Counted from the first letter of the stretch, positions 51,381 to 60,872 are shown. The stretch is DNA of 64,000 nt from Modicisalibacter luteus DSM 23508 (GCF_000378505.1 NZ_KB899997.1:62001-126000); one strand, 5' to 3'. Notes: generated by a model from the letters alone, not told the origin. Translations and numbers: made by a program.

Positions 51381-51872
51381 TCATTTATCCCCTTGCAGGG
51401 CGAAATCCCGGTGCGCCCGTTCGTGGGCCAGCAGCCACTGCTTGCGTGCGATTCCCCCCGCATAGCCGGTGAGCTGGCCATTGCTGCCGATCACCCGGTG
51501 GCAGGGCACGATGATCGCCAACGGATTGCGGCCATTGGCGGCACCTACGGCTCGATGACTCTTGGGACACCCGATCCCGGCAGAGATGGTCGCATAGCTG
51601 CAGGTTTCGCCGTAGGGCACGTCGCGCAAGCGCATCCATACACGCTGCTGGAAATCCGTGCCTGCCGGGCTCAGGGGCAGATCGAAGTGCAGGCGTTGCC
51701 CTTCAAAATACTCACCGAGCTGCGCCTTGCAGCGCTCGAGCAGCGGGTGAGGGTGGGGCGGCTGTGTTGGTGCGTCGACGAACAGCAGGTGTGTAATGCC
51801 CTGATCATCGGCACGAATTTCCAGCAGGCCGAGGGGGCTTTCGCAGGGGGAGATAAAGTGATCCACGTACAT
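51381..51872 (-). CDS. ogt: Methylated-DNA-protein cysteine methyltransferase (Ogt)
   Basis: The 163-residue O6-alkylguanine DNA alkyltransferase has the recognition helix in RDVPYGETCSYATISAGIGCPKSHRAVGAANGRNPLAIIVPCHRVIGSNGQLTGYAGG, with the acceptor Cys in PCHRV (about residue 128). It removes methyl groups from O6-methylguanine by suicide transfer. The start follows the stop of the fused Ada-AlkA gene with one base between, so both are one alkylation-repair operon. Confidence 0.93.
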   Translation of the reverse strand: MYVDHFISPCESPLGLLEIRADDQGITHLLFVDAPTQPPHPHPLLERCKAQLGEYFEGQRLHFDLPLSPAGTDFQQRVWMRLRDVPYGETCSYATISAGIGCPKSHRAVGAANGRNPLAIIVPCHRVIGSNGQLTGYAGGIARKQWLLAHERAHRDFALQGDK

Positions 51873-51873
51873 G

Positions 51874-53256
51874 TCAGCGATTCCACAGTTGCAGGGTCAG
51901 GTAACTGCGCCAGGGGGAGGCGACTTGCGGGTCGAGCCGTATATCGTCCTCGCCCAAGGCGCTCAAGGCCTGTTTCACACCGAGGTCACCGGCCAGCCAA
52001 ATGTCGGGGTGGCTGGTGCCACGCAAGCGTGCATAATCCACCGTCCACGGGCCGATGCCCTTGAGCATTTGCCAGTGCGCAGTGTCATGCGATGCCGGGT
52101 TCTCGCGGTACCAGGCGGCGAAGCGGCGCAATGCTTCGCGGCGAGCACCGGGCATGCTCAGAAACGCCAGGTCGCTCGCGGCAATCGTGTCAGGTGCCGG
52201 GAAGGTGCGGCGTAGCCCGCCACACGCCTCGGCCAAGGTGTCGCCGAGTCTGTCGACCAGGACCTGACTCTGGCGCTTCGCGGCATCGACCGATACCTGC
52301 TGGCCGAGGATCGCCCGAATGCCCGCCTCGAACAGGCACCATGTCCCGGGCAGGCGCAGGCCCTCGATGAGGGGCAGGCCGGGGATTGCCGTGGCGAGGT
52401 GAGCCTCTATCGCTCGGGTGTCGGCATCCAGGTCGAGAACGCGTCGGATATTGGTCACGACCGGTTTCATGACGCTTAGATCGTCGAGCTCCAGCGTGAC
52501 CTTGAACCCATGCCGCCGGGGATCGTGAATGGCGGTAAAGCATCCCTTGGTGTGCTGCCAGGCAAACGTACGGCCATAGCTGTTCTCATCGATCCACTCA
52601 AGTCCGTCGATCCGGCGCTTCGCCAGGAAACGCTGCATGACTGACCAAGCATAGGGTGGACGATAGGCCAGGTGAAGCGTCAAGCCGCCAGCGGTGGTGC
52701 CAGCCTGACGGCGAAGCTGGCTTGGCGCCAGGCCCATGTGGGTGCGAAAGCAGTCGTTGAAGCGACGCAGGCTACGAAAACCACTGGCATAAGCAATGGT
52801 GGTCACCGGTAGATGGGTCTGGTGGAGCAATTGCTTGGCGAACAGGCATTGCTGATAGAGCGCATAGTGTTTCGGCGAAACGCCGAAGCGGCGTTGGAAA
52901 AGCGCGCGCAGATGACGATCGCCAATCCCTAGGCGTGTGCAGAGTTGTTCGAGCGAGGCATGTTGCAGTGCGCCTTCATTGATCAGCCGTAACGCGCGCT
53001 CGAGTGTGGTGTCAGTGCCTTTCCAGGCTGGCGAGCCAGGCGCGCTATCGGGGCGGCAGCGCAGGCAGGGACGATAGCCGGCTTTGGCGGCCTCGACCGC
53101 ACTGGCGTAGTAATCGACATTGTCTTCCTGTGGCGGCGTGGCCGGGCATACCGGGCGGCAATAGATTCCGGTAGTCCTGACGGCAGTGAAGAACTGGCCA
53201 TCGAAGCGAGCGTCACGTGCAAGCCGCGCGTACTGGCAGGTTGCCCGGTCCAACAT
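51874..53256 (-). CDS. Fused Ada-type regulator and AlkA 3-methyladenine glycosylase
   Basis: This 460-residue protein has three parts. Residues 1-75 are the Ada zinc domain (TTGIYCRPVCPA with the phosphotriester-accepting Cys, then YRPCLRCRPD). Residues 85-185 are the AraC helix-turn-helix. The remaining part is an AlkA glycosylase with LKGIGPWTVDYARLRG (helix-hairpin-helix, about residue 400) and WLAGDLGVKQAL, which holds the catalytic Asp. It senses methyl damage and should activate its own operon while also excising alkylated bases. The start at 53256 is chosen by GGAGGG 8 nt upstream. Ogt, the third activity of the adaptive response, follows directly. Confidence 0.9.
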   Translation of the reverse strand: MLDRATCQYARLARDARFDGQFFTAVRTTGIYCRPVCPATPPQEDNVDYYASAVEAAKAGYRPCLRCRPDSAPGSPAWKGTDTTLERALRLINEGALQHASLEQLCTRLGIGDRHLRALFQRRFGVSPKHYALYQQCLFAKQLLHQTHLPVTTIAYASGFRSLRRFNDCFRTHMGLAPSQLRRQAGTTAGGLTLHLAYRPPYAWSVMQRFLAKRRIDGLEWIDENSYGRTFAWQHTKGCFTAIHDPRRHGFKVTLELDDLSVMKPVVTNIRRVLDLDADTRAIEAHLATAIPGLPLIEGLRLPGTWCLFEAGIRAILGQQVSVDAAKRQSQVLVDRLGDTLAEACGGLRRTFPAPDTIAASDLAFLSMPGARREALRRFAAWYRENPASHDTAHWQMLKGIGPWTVDYARLRGTSHPDIWLAGDLGVKQALSALGEDDIRLDPQVASPWRSYLTLQLWNR

Positions 53257-53407
53257 GCGCTTACCCTCCGCGGGTTGTGGTTGCTTGAATTCTACCTCGC
53301 GGTTGGGCAAGGACTCGCCGGAAACGGAACTGATGCCGGTACGGCCTGGGTGGGCGGCGTGTCACCTGCAGGTTATGCTAGGCCCCCATTTTTCAGGAAG
53401 TGCTCCC

Positions 53408-53947
53408 ATGGCCCTGACTGCAACGCCTTACAAGGCCGATATCAGCCTGTCCGATCTGGATCGTGGCGTCTACGCGACGCTGCGCTTTACTGTGGCTCGC
53501 CATCCATCGGAAACCGAGGGGCGCCTGGCCTCCCGTCTGTTGGCCTATGCGCTGTGGCATGCCGAGAGTCTCGCCTTTGGGCGCGGACTGTCCGACGTCG
53601 ATGAGCCGGCACTATGGGAAAAGAGCCTGGATGGTCGCGTTCTGCATTGGATCGAAGTCGGCCAGCCCGATGCCGAGCGCCTGACCTGGTGTTCACGGCG
53701 CACCGAGCGGGTATCGCTGTTGGTGTACGGCAACCGTCGGAGCTGGGAAACACATGTGTTGCCCAGCGTGGCTTCGCTGGGCAATCTCAGTATCGCGGCA
53801 CTATCTCAAGAAAGCTTGGGCGCGCTGGCCGAAGACCTGCCGCGGAGCATCAAGTGGGCAGTAATGATCAGCGAGGACACATTGTTCGTCACCGACGAGC
53901 AGGGCCAGCACGAGTTGGCGCTCGAGTGGCTGCAGGGCGGCCGGTAG
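53408..53947 (+). CDS. yaeQ: YaeQ family protein
   Basis: The 179-residue protein is close to E. coli YaeQ in length and sequence: YKADISLSDLDRGVYATLRFTVARHPSETEGRLASRLLAYALWHAESLAFGRGLSDVDEPALWEKSLDGRVLHWIEVGQP. The fold resembles PD-(D/E)XK nucleases, and no activity has been shown. AGGAAGTGC precedes ATG 53408. Divergent from the Ada-AlkA gene. Confidence 0.9.
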   Translation: MALTATPYKADISLSDLDRGVYATLRFTVARHPSETEGRLASRLLAYALWHAESLAFGRGLSDVDEPALWEKSLDGRVLHWIEVGQPDAERLTWCSRRTERVSLLVYGNRRSWETHVLPSVASLGNLSIAALSQESLGALAEDLPRSIKWAVMISEDTLFVTDEQGQHELALEWLQGGR

Positions 53948-53949
53948 AG

Positions 53950-54237
53950 TCAGAGGGTCGGCGTAGCGTCGTCCTCTTCCACCGTTTCGCGCAGAGCCTG
54001 CAGTTCGTCGACCGAGAACTGCTCAATACGTCCTGCGAGTAGATCACTGATGCGTTGGGGGGGGATGCCAGCGCGACGGGCGATTTCCCGGTTGCCTAGT
54101 TCCGAGAGGGCGATGCGGCGAGTGACGACGCGCATCAGGCGGCTGCGTTTTTCCATGTCGCGAACATCGAAATCGCTTTTCCACTTCGACGGCTGTGCGG
54201 AAGAAGCACAGCCGTTCATCTGTCGTACAGCGTCCAT
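53950..54237 (-). CDS. Small XRE/HigA-like helix-turn-helix protein
   Basis: The 95-residue protein has one helix-turn-helix near residues 48-75 (NREIARRAGIPPQRISDLLAGRIEQFSVDELQAL), of the HTH_37/XRE antitoxin-like type. The N-terminal 30 residues are polar and contain no second domain. The start at 54237 follows TGGAGCCTC. No toxin gene is adjacent: the neighbours are yaeQ (convergent) and an SDR gene. It could be a solitary regulator or a relic of a toxin-antitoxin pair. Confidence 0.6.
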   Translation of the reverse strand: MDAVRQMNGCASSAQPSKWKSDFDVRDMEKRSRLMRVVTRRIALSELGNREIARRAGIPPQRISDLLAGRIEQFSVDELQALRETVEEDDATPTL

Positions 54238-54345
54238 GAGGCTCCAGTGCCTTACCTATGACGGTGTCAGGATGCGCAATTTTTTTGTCTTGCGCTAGTC
54301 CCCAAACATGCCATTGATCAAGTTTTTTGTAGTTGCCTTTCCAGA

Positions 54346-55032
54346 CTAGCCCATGGGTGGTGTTGGACGCACGAGGATTTCGTTGACATCGACATGGGGC
54401 GGTTGGCTGACGGCATACAGCACGGCATTGGCAATGTCCCTGTCCTGCAGGGCATGCTCCGGCGACTGATCAAAAAAGGCGGTATCGACCATGCCGGGTT
54501 CGATCAGCGTGACGCGAATGCCGCTGCCGCGCAGCTCTTCCCGCAGGTTGTAGCCGATCCCGGTCACCGCCCACTTGCTGGCGCTGTACATCGAGCCGGG
54601 AATGGTGGCGCGGCCGGCGGCGGACCCGGTGAGCAGGATGTGCCCCCGACTGCGGCGCAAGGCAGGTAGCGTGGCCTGGATCGTCAGGCCGACACCGTAG
54701 ACATTGGTGAGCAACAGTTCGCGCCACGACTCATGATCAGCTTCACTGAAGCCCCCCGGAGCACCACCGCGCCCGGCATTCGCGAAAACGGCATCGACGC
54801 GCCCGAACTGCTCTAACGCCTGCTCGACCATGGCGCGCTGGTCTTCCATAGACGTCACGTCACAGGAAACCGCCAAGGCCTTCTCGGGGCCGAACTCCTT
54901 GACCAAGGCATCCAGCTTGTCCGCGGAACGTGCGGCCAATACCAACTGGTAGCCTTCGCGATGGGCCGCTCTGGCAGTGGCGGCGCCGATCCCGCTGGAG
55001 GCGCCGGTGATCAGGAAAACTCGGTCGTTCAT
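54346..55032 (-). CDS. SDR family oxidoreductase
   Basis: The 228-residue short-chain dehydrogenase has FLITGASSGIGAATARAA at the start, NAGRGGAPGGF for the NAG region, Ser in LLTGSAAGR, YSASKWAV as the YxxxK motif (about residue 150), and a PG motif in LIEPGMVDT. GAGGAGAGG precedes ATG 55032. Substrate unknown. It stands alone with divergent neighbours. Confidence 0.88.
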   Translation of the reverse strand: MNDRVFLITGASSGIGAATARAAHREGYQLVLAARSADKLDALVKEFGPEKALAVSCDVTSMEDQRAMVEQALEQFGRVDAVFANAGRGGAPGGFSEADHESWRELLLTNVYGVGLTIQATLPALRRSRGHILLTGSAAGRATIPGSMYSASKWAVTGIGYNLREELRGSGIRVTLIEPGMVDTAFFDQSPEHALQDRDIANAVLYAVSQPPHVDVNEILVRPTPPMG

Positions 55033-55152
55033 AAGGCCTCTCCTCATCTTTGATAACTAGGATGGTAATTAACCCGGCAAGCTGCAAATGTGCGATGAAT
55101 CGACCGTGCCGGTCGGGACCTGTACGTACAGGGCCATTGAAGGAGCGTATCC

Positions 55153-56280
55153 ATGAACATCGGTTGGCGGGTGGGATTGGCCGTTTTGCTCGACGCGGCT
55201 TACCTGGCGAGTTACTGGTTCGTGCCGGAGCTTCCATGGCTGAGCTACGGCCTGTTATTGGGGTGGATTGTCGGTGGTGTGGCGGCAAGACGATGGTGGG
55301 TGAGGTTTATCCCGACGCGCTGGCAGGCGGTGTTGCTGGCGCTCAGTCTGGTACTGCCGTGTGTTTCCTGGGTAATGTCGCGTCAAGCGGCACCGGCCGG
55401 GCTCTCCGGTCCCCGTCATGGCGTGGGGCAACGGACGGCCATGGCGTTTCTGCTAGGGCTCGTACTGCTGGCGTCGGCAAGTGGTCTGGCCGAACGTCGC
55501 GTGTTGGGGCCGGCGATGGCGCCCGTCGAGATCACGGCGGTAGACACGCTTAATCGATCGCTGGCCTTGGCGGCCGCTTCCTACGCTTCAGCCCGGCTCA
55601 TTGATCGCGGCATTGCGCTGGTATCCGAAGCCGAGTTGACCCTGCCGGTAATCGGGGGCGTGGCGGTCAAGCCGGGACAATTCTTCAAGCCCTTGCAGGA
55701 CATGGCCGAACGCTACTCCGATGTCATGGTCGTGGCGATGGCCTCTGTCGGCATCCAGCGTGTGCTGATTGAGCTCGGCCACAGTGCGTCAGTGGCGGTG
55801 TTGGGCAGTACGGTGGCCCTGTTCCTGCTGATCTCGTTGCTGTTGCCTCTGGTGGCCTGGCGCCTGGTTCGGCTGGCGCGTGGGGCACTGGTCCTGCTGA
55901 TTGTTGCCCGGCTCATGGTGCCGCTGGCGGTGACCGGTGTCGCTGGCATCTCGGATGCCGTGCTCGAACCGCGGCGTGTCGAGGCGCAGCAACAGCTGGA
56001 CATCGCCACCGCAGAGCTGCAGGAGGCGGATATAGAAGGGCTGAAGGCAGGGGATGGTGGTCTGTTCGACTGGATGCGCGAGCTGCGCGACGAGACGACG
56101 GCAATGGCACTGGACGTCCGCGGCTTTTCCGACGACATGGTGGATCGCTTTGTCCAGCTGCTGGTGGTCTATCTGCTCGAGACCGTAATGTTGCCCCTGG
56201 GCCTGCTCGCTGGCCTGTGGTGGGTGGTGCGCACGTTCACGATGCCGCCGACGAATGTGCCCGTCGAACGGCATCGCTAG
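55153..56280 (+). CDS. Hypothetical multipass membrane protein
   Basis: The 375-residue protein has about six to eight hydrophobic helices. Two are near the start (residues 8-25 and 30-46), with others near 58-78, 97-112, 215-240 and 245-265, and a final pair at 335-360. The middle (about residues 130-190) holds a soluble stretch with VIGGVAVKPGQFFKPLQDMAERYSDVMVV, and a later stretch (270-325) is acidic and coiled-coil-like. I do not recognise a family. Ribosome site GAAGGAG is good. Located between an SDR gene and malate dehydrogenase. Confidence 0.55.
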   Translation: MNIGWRVGLAVLLDAAYLASYWFVPELPWLSYGLLLGWIVGGVAARRWWVRFIPTRWQAVLLALSLVLPCVSWVMSRQAAPAGLSGPRHGVGQRTAMAFLLGLVLLASASGLAERRVLGPAMAPVEITAVDTLNRSLALAAASYASARLIDRGIALVSEAELTLPVIGGVAVKPGQFFKPLQDMAERYSDVMVVAMASVGIQRVLIELGHSASVAVLGSTVALFLLISLLLPLVAWRLVRLARGALVLLIVARLMVPLAVTGVAGISDAVLEPRRVEAQQQLDIATAELQEADIEGLKAGDGGLFDWMRELRDETTAMALDVRGFSDDMVDRFVQLLVVYLLETVMLPLGLLAGLWWVVRTFTMPPTNVPVERHR

Positions 56281-56305
56281 CCTGCCGAAGCCGAGCTGGC
56301 TCCGT

Positions 56306-57409
56306 TCACATGACGCGATCGGTCCGCAGAACGCTGGCCGAGCTGTCGTCGTCGTTATCCTCTTCAGCATAGCGGATTGCCCCGGAGCGCAGGCGAATAC
56401 TCAGATTGTTATGGGCCTCCTCGGTCTCCGGCAGTAGCAGATGCTCTACGGCGGCTTTCTCTTCCAGCAGTTCGGCTTCGGTGGCTTTCAGGCGCTGTAG
56501 GCTCGATTCGTCCATCGCCAGATTCTGGACGATCTGGTAGCGGCCGTAGCGGCAACAGACCGGGAAGGAAAACACGATACCCTTGGCGACTCCGTAACTG
56601 CCGTCCGAGACGATGCACATGCTGGTGAAATCCCCTGGCGGGGTGCCCAGGGCCCAATCACGCATATGGTCGATGACCGCCTGGGCTGCGGAGGCGGCAC
56701 TTGACTGGCCGCGCGCGGCAATGACTTCTGCTCCGCGCTTCTGAACCCGTGGGATGAACGAGTTCTCGACCCAGTCCAGATCGAGGCCGGGAAAGATCGG
56801 CAGGCCGAACGCTTCCGCATGACGCAGGTCGGGATACTGGGTGGCACTATGATTGCCCCAAACCGCGACTCGGCGGATATCGGCCGGGTTGTAGCCGGTA
56901 TGGTTGGCCAGTATGCCCTTGGTGCGGTTGTGGTCGAGGCGGCTCATCGCGGTGAATTGCGACGGCGACAGCTCAGGCGCATTGCGACTGGCGATCAGGG
57001 CGTTGGTATTGGCTGGATTGCCGACCACTACGATCTTGACGTCATGGTTGGCATGGTCGTTCAAGGCCCGACCCTGGCGGCTGAAGATTTCTGCATTGGC
57101 TGACAGCAGGTCCTTGCGCTCCATACCCGGACCCCGTGGCCGGGCGCCGAGCAGGATCGCGTAATGCACATTCTTGAAGCCGGCTTCGGCGTTGTCGTGC
57201 AAGCGCACGGTATGCAGCAGGGGAAATGCGCAGTCCTCGAGCTCCATGGCCATGCCATGCAGGGCGGGCATGGCTTCCGGGCGTTCGATGAGTTGCAGGA
57301 TGACTGGCTGATCGGGGCCGAACATGTCGCCGGCGGCGATGCGAAAGAGCAGTGAGTTGCTGATGCTACCGGCGGCTCCGGTAATGGCGATCCGGACGGG
57401 ACGTTTCAT
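56306..57409 (-). CDS. mdh: Malate dehydrogenase with acidic C-terminal extension
   Basis: The 367-residue NAD-dependent dehydrogenase is of the cytosolic-type MDH subfamily. Visible marks: [26 protein letters not shown] (cofactor loop), the substrate loop [15 protein letters not shown] with its Arg, [22 protein letters not shown], and the catalytic His in [12 protein letters not shown]. It interconverts malate and oxaloacetate. Two oddities: the usual GQIG of the glycine loop reads GSIS, and after the normal end (AVEHLLL) there are about 37 more residues, with an acidic EEDNDDDSS patch. ATG 57409 is chosen because the conserved N-terminus begins there. Confidence 0.9.
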   Translation of the reverse strand: MKRPVRIAITGAAGSISNSLLFRIAAGDMFGPDQPVILQLIERPEAMPALHGMAMELEDCAFPLLHTVRLHDNAEAGFKNVHYAILLGARPRGPGMERKDLLSANAEIFSRQGRALNDHANHDVKIVVVGNPANTNALIASRNAPELSPSQFTAMSRLDHNRTKGILANHTGYNPADIRRVAVWGNHSATQYPDLRHAEAFGLPIFPGLDLDWVENSFIPRVQKRGAEVIAARGQSSAASAAQAVIDHMRDWALGTPPGDFTSMCIVSDGSYGVAKGIVFSFPVCCRYGRYQIVQNLAMDESSLQRLKATEAELLEEKAAVEHLLLPETEEAHNNLSIRLRSGAIRYAEEDNDDDSSASVLRTDRVM

Positions 57410-57728
57410 GGCGTGTTCCCCAGGGTCGGATGGAAGCTGCGGCCACCGTGGTCTCCTCTTGTTGTATGTCGGAGTTGCCACTGGCGGGGCTCTGCGATGG
57501 CCGCCCCGGTGCGGCTAGCGCTCACAGGTACGCTTACCTCACCTTTGCCAAGCATAGCAAGGCTTGGCCCTGCTCAAGGTCAAGATGCAAAAAATCGGCA
57601 AACGCTCAAATAAAACATGCGTTGAACTCATCCATTCGTCGGGGCATGTTGGTTCATTACGATGAGATATCGTAAGTGTTTGAGCGCCAGCTGGGCTTGC
57701 TCAGTACGGGTTGAAGACAGGGGGATGG

Positions 57729-60050
57729 ATGTCGGGGTTTTTTGGGCGTTTCAACCCAGCAACGCTTTTTGCCAAAAGTCAGGAGCAGTTGCCTATCGTT
57801 CGTCGCGAACAAGTAAAGATGCTCTATGAGAGCTTCTGGCAACCGATGTTCGCCAGCATCGCATGTGCGTTGCTGCTGGTTTTCTTGATGTGGCCGGTCA
57901 TTCCGCATGGCGTCCTGATCGGCTGGCTGTCGGCGATGTTAGGGGTCATGCTGCTGCGTCTTGTGCTGGTAATGAAGTTTCATCGCCGTGTTGCCAGCGT
58001 TCAGTCGAAGCATTACTGGTTAGGCTGGTTCGCCGTGGGCGCCTTTGCCGCCGGCGTGACCTGGGGGGCGGCTGGCACATTCTTGTTCTTTGCGGACCAC
58101 TACGAGTACCAGGCAGCACTATCTGTCGTTATGGCGGGTATTGGAGCTGGAGCGGTGGCCACACTATCGTCGGTGTGGGGTGTTGCTGCCCTGTTCTTGA
58201 TACCAGCCATCTTGCCATTGTTGCTGCAGTACCTGTTCATGGGTACACCGGTATCACTCTTCCTCTCGATCATGATGACGCTGTTTCTCGCACTGACTCT
58301 GGTCGTCAGCCGCCGTTTGAGCTTATTGATTACGGACAATGTCCGATTACGCGTCGAAGGGAGCGAACGGGAAAGCATCTTGCGTGAGAGCCGAAGCCGC
58401 TACCGCAGCATCTTTCACTCTGCCCCGCTGGGAATCCTGCATTTCAATGGCGATGGCAGAGTACTCGACTGCAACGACAAGTTCCTCGACATCATCGGTG
58501 GGCGCCGGGGAGGAGTGATAGGGCTGGATTTATGTCGCGATCTGGCCGACGACAACGTGATGAACGCTGTGACCAGCGCTCTGCGCGAGGGCAGTGGCTA
58601 CTACGAGGGCGATTACGTCAGCCTCCATTCGGGACGGATGATTCCGTTACGTGGCTTCTTCAACGGGATTCGTGACGGCAACGGTGAGATTACCAGTGGC
58701 GTGGCGGTCATCGAGGACTTTACAGAGCGTAAGCGGGCTGAGGAGACCATCCATCACCAGGCCTACTACGATCCGCTGACCAACCTGCCTAACCGCCGCT
58801 TCCTGCTCGATCGACTCGGTACCGCCTATCGCGCTTACCAGCAGAGCGGTGAGCGCGGTGTCGTGCTGTTTCTCGATCTGGATCGCTTCAAGGCGGTCAA
58901 TGACACGCTGGGCCATGCCATGGGGGATCGGTTGCTACGCGAGGTGGCGCAGCGCCTGACAGGCCTGCTCCGTCAGGGCGATGTGGCGGCGCGTCTCAGT
59001 GGTGATGAGTTCGTGGTGCTGGTTACCGGTCTGCCTGCCTGTGTCGATCGTGCGAACCAGGCGGCCATGGCGCTGGCGCGACGATTCTTGAATGCGCTTT
59101 CGACTCCTTACGAGTTGGCTGGCCGAACGCTGCGCGTGACGCCGAGTATCGGTATGGCGTTGTTTCCCGAAGGATCGAAGGATGCCGATGACCTGCTCAA
59201 GCATGCGGATACCGCAATGTATCAGGCCAAGACCCAAGGACGCTCCCGCGTTTGCTGTTATCAACCAAGCATGCAGCTCGAGGTGGAGCGTCGCCTGGCG
59301 CTGGAGAGCGACTTGCGCCGAGCCATTGAACAGAATCGGCTGAGTCTTCACTACCAGCCTCAAGTGGATGCCGAGGGCGGGATTGTCGGTGTCGAGGCAT
59401 TGTTGCGTTGGAATCACGAGACCCGAGGCGGAGTATCGCCAGCGGAATTCATCCCCTTGGCGGAGGAAAGTGGGCTGATCATCGAACTGGGCGAGTGGGT
59501 CCTGCGAGAGGCCTGCCAATGCCTGCAACGCTTGGACGCCGATCGTCTGCCCCGGTTATCCATCAATGTCAGTCCACGCCATTTCAGCGAGCCCGATTTC
59601 GTGGCCTGTATCGAGCGGGCGGTGTCCGGCGCGCGGATCGCGCCTGAGCGATTGATGCTCGAACTGACCGAAGGGGTTCTCATCGATCATTTGCAGGATG
59701 CCGTGAACAAGATGCAGGAACTCAAGCGAATCGGCGTTGGCCTGGCCATCGATGATTTCGGAGTCGGCTATTCATCTCTGTCGTATCTCAGACGCCTGCC
59801 ACTCGATGAACTCAAGATCGACCGCAGTTTCGTTCAGGATCTGGACGATACCAACGATGCGGCCATCGTCCAGACGATTATCGCCATCTCCCAGCATCTC
59901 GCGCTGGACGTGGTGGCCGAGGGGGTGGAAACGGATCAGCAACTGACCTTATTGATCGCCAGTGGCTGTTCGCGATTCCAGGGATACTACTTCCATCGAC
60001 CGATGTCATTATCTGCGCTAGGCGAGGTATTGCTCGCGCCGCATTGCTAG
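57729..60050 (+). CDS. Membrane GGDEF-EAL c-di-GMP enzyme with PAS domain
   Basis: The 773-residue signalling protein has five to six N-terminal helices (about residues 45-200), a PAS domain (about 222-340), a GGDEF domain (about 345-505; the motif reads SGDEF near 424), and an EAL domain (about 520-770; EALLRW near 555, with LELTEG, IDDFGVGYSS and LKIDRSF all present). The EAL active site looks complete, so phosphodiesterase activity is likely. The SGDEF variant may still make c-di-GMP or may bind GTP to control the EAL part. ATG 57729 with AGGGGG upstream is preferred over an earlier TTG. Confidence 0.92.
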   Translation: MSGFFGRFNPATLFAKSQEQLPIVRREQVKMLYESFWQPMFASIACALLLVFLMWPVIPHGVLIGWLSAMLGVMLLRLVLVMKFHRRVASVQSKHYWLGWFAVGAFAAGVTWGAAGTFLFFADHYEYQAALSVVMAGIGAGAVATLSSVWGVAALFLIPAILPLLLQYLFMGTPVSLFLSIMMTLFLALTLVVSRRLSLLITDNVRLRVEGSERESILRESRSRYRSIFHSAPLGILHFNGDGRVLDCNDKFLDIIGGRRGGVIGLDLCRDLADDNVMNAVTSALREGSGYYEGDYVSLHSGRMIPLRGFFNGIRDGNGEITSGVAVIEDFTERKRAEETIHHQAYYDPLTNLPNRRFLLDRLGTAYRAYQQSGERGVVLFLDLDRFKAVNDTLGHAMGDRLLREVAQRLTGLLRQGDVAARLSGDEFVVLVTGLPACVDRANQAAMALARRFLNALSTPYELAGRTLRVTPSIGMALFPEGSKDADDLLKHADTAMYQAKTQGRSRVCCYQPSMQLEVERRLALESDLRRAIEQNRLSLHYQPQVDAEGGIVGVEALLRWNHETRGGVSPAEFIPLAEESGLIIELGEWVLREACQCLQRLDADRLPRLSINVSPRHFSEPDFVACIERAVSGARIAPERLMLELTEGVLIDHLQDAVNKMQELKRIGVGLAIDDFGVGYSSLSYLRRLPLDELKIDRSFVQDLDDTNDAAIVQTIIAISQHLALDVVAEGVETDQQLTLLIASGCSRFQGYYFHRPMSLSALGEVLLAPHC

Positions 60051-60077
60051 TCATGGCTCCTGCCGTTGCGCCTGCGT

Positions 60078-60872
60078 TCACTCCATCAAGAGCAACAGCA
60101 GGGCGATGACTGCAAAATGTGCTGGATACCAGGCCAGCCACACCCGGCGCGGCATGGCATAACCGACCTGTGGAATACGGTTGGCCGCGCCAGCGGCAAG
60201 CAACAGCATCGCCAGGCAGGTCGCTACGGTAAACGACTTGGCCATGTCCGAGCTGTTGAGCAGGCCCGCATTGAGCAGTAGCGGCAGGGCGGAGCTGGCG
60301 GCCCATAAGCGTGACGTCAGCGTTTCGGCAGGCTGGGTCAATGCCTGGAAGGCGAGCATGTAAAACGGAATCATCAGCAAGCCCTGATGGCCATACTCCA
60401 CCCAAGGACCGATGGTCAGCCAGGCCAATCCTGACAGGGCAATAAGCAGGGCCGTGATGTAGGGACTACGTAGCGTACCCGCCGCTGACTGTCGGGTAAG
60501 GTCGTATAGCCAGCTTCCCCAGAACATACCGAGCGCCAGAGTGAAACAGATATTCAGCTGAAAGTGATCGCGTGGCATGGCCAGGTAGGGCAATTGGGCC
60601 ACCAGGCCGATGACCAGGATGCGACGTGCATAGCGCAATGGATTGCGCGTGTTGAACAATGCATGCCAGGCCACCATCGCAGCGAACAGAGGGAAGGCGA
60701 TGCGACCGATGGACGAGCTCGCCCAGCCGATGTCCCAGTGATCGGGAAGCAGGTAGCGTGTGACGTGGTCCACCGTCATGGTAACCAGGGCCAGCCACTG
60801 GCCCCAACCTGTCCAGGCCGACGAGGGACGCTGGACTTCTTGAAAGGTGACACTCGGTGAAGCCAGGGGCAT
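60078..60872 (-). CDS. TraX family membrane protein
   Basis: The 264-residue polytopic membrane protein has TraX landmarks: WLALVTMTVDHVTRYLLP, WASSSIGRIAFPLFAAMVAWHALFNTRNPLRYARRILVIGLVAQLPYLA, and GMFWGSWLYDLTRQ. About eight hydrophobic helices are visible. In F plasmids TraX N-acetylates pilin, but chromosomal homologues are common and there are no conjugation genes here, so an acyltransferase-like role is only inferred. ATG 60872 has GGAG 7 nt upstream. Confidence 0.8.
   Translation of the reverse strand: MPLASPSVTFQEVQRPSSAWTGWGQWLALVTMTVDHVTRYLLPDHWDIGWASSSIGRIAFPLFAAMVAWHALFNTRNPLRYARRILVIGLVAQLPYLAMPRDHFQLNICFTLALGMFWGSWLYDLTRQSAAGTLRSPYITALLIALSGLAWLTIGPWVEYGHQGLLMIPFYMLAFQALTQPAETLTSRLWAASSALPLLLNAGLLNSSDMAKSFTVATCLAMLLLAAGAANRIPQVGYAMPRRVWLAWYPAHFAVIALLLLLME

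Noticed and set aside
60078-60872. Conjugative element because of the TraX match
   Set aside because: Chromosomal TraX homologues are common, and no tra, mob or relaxase gene is present.
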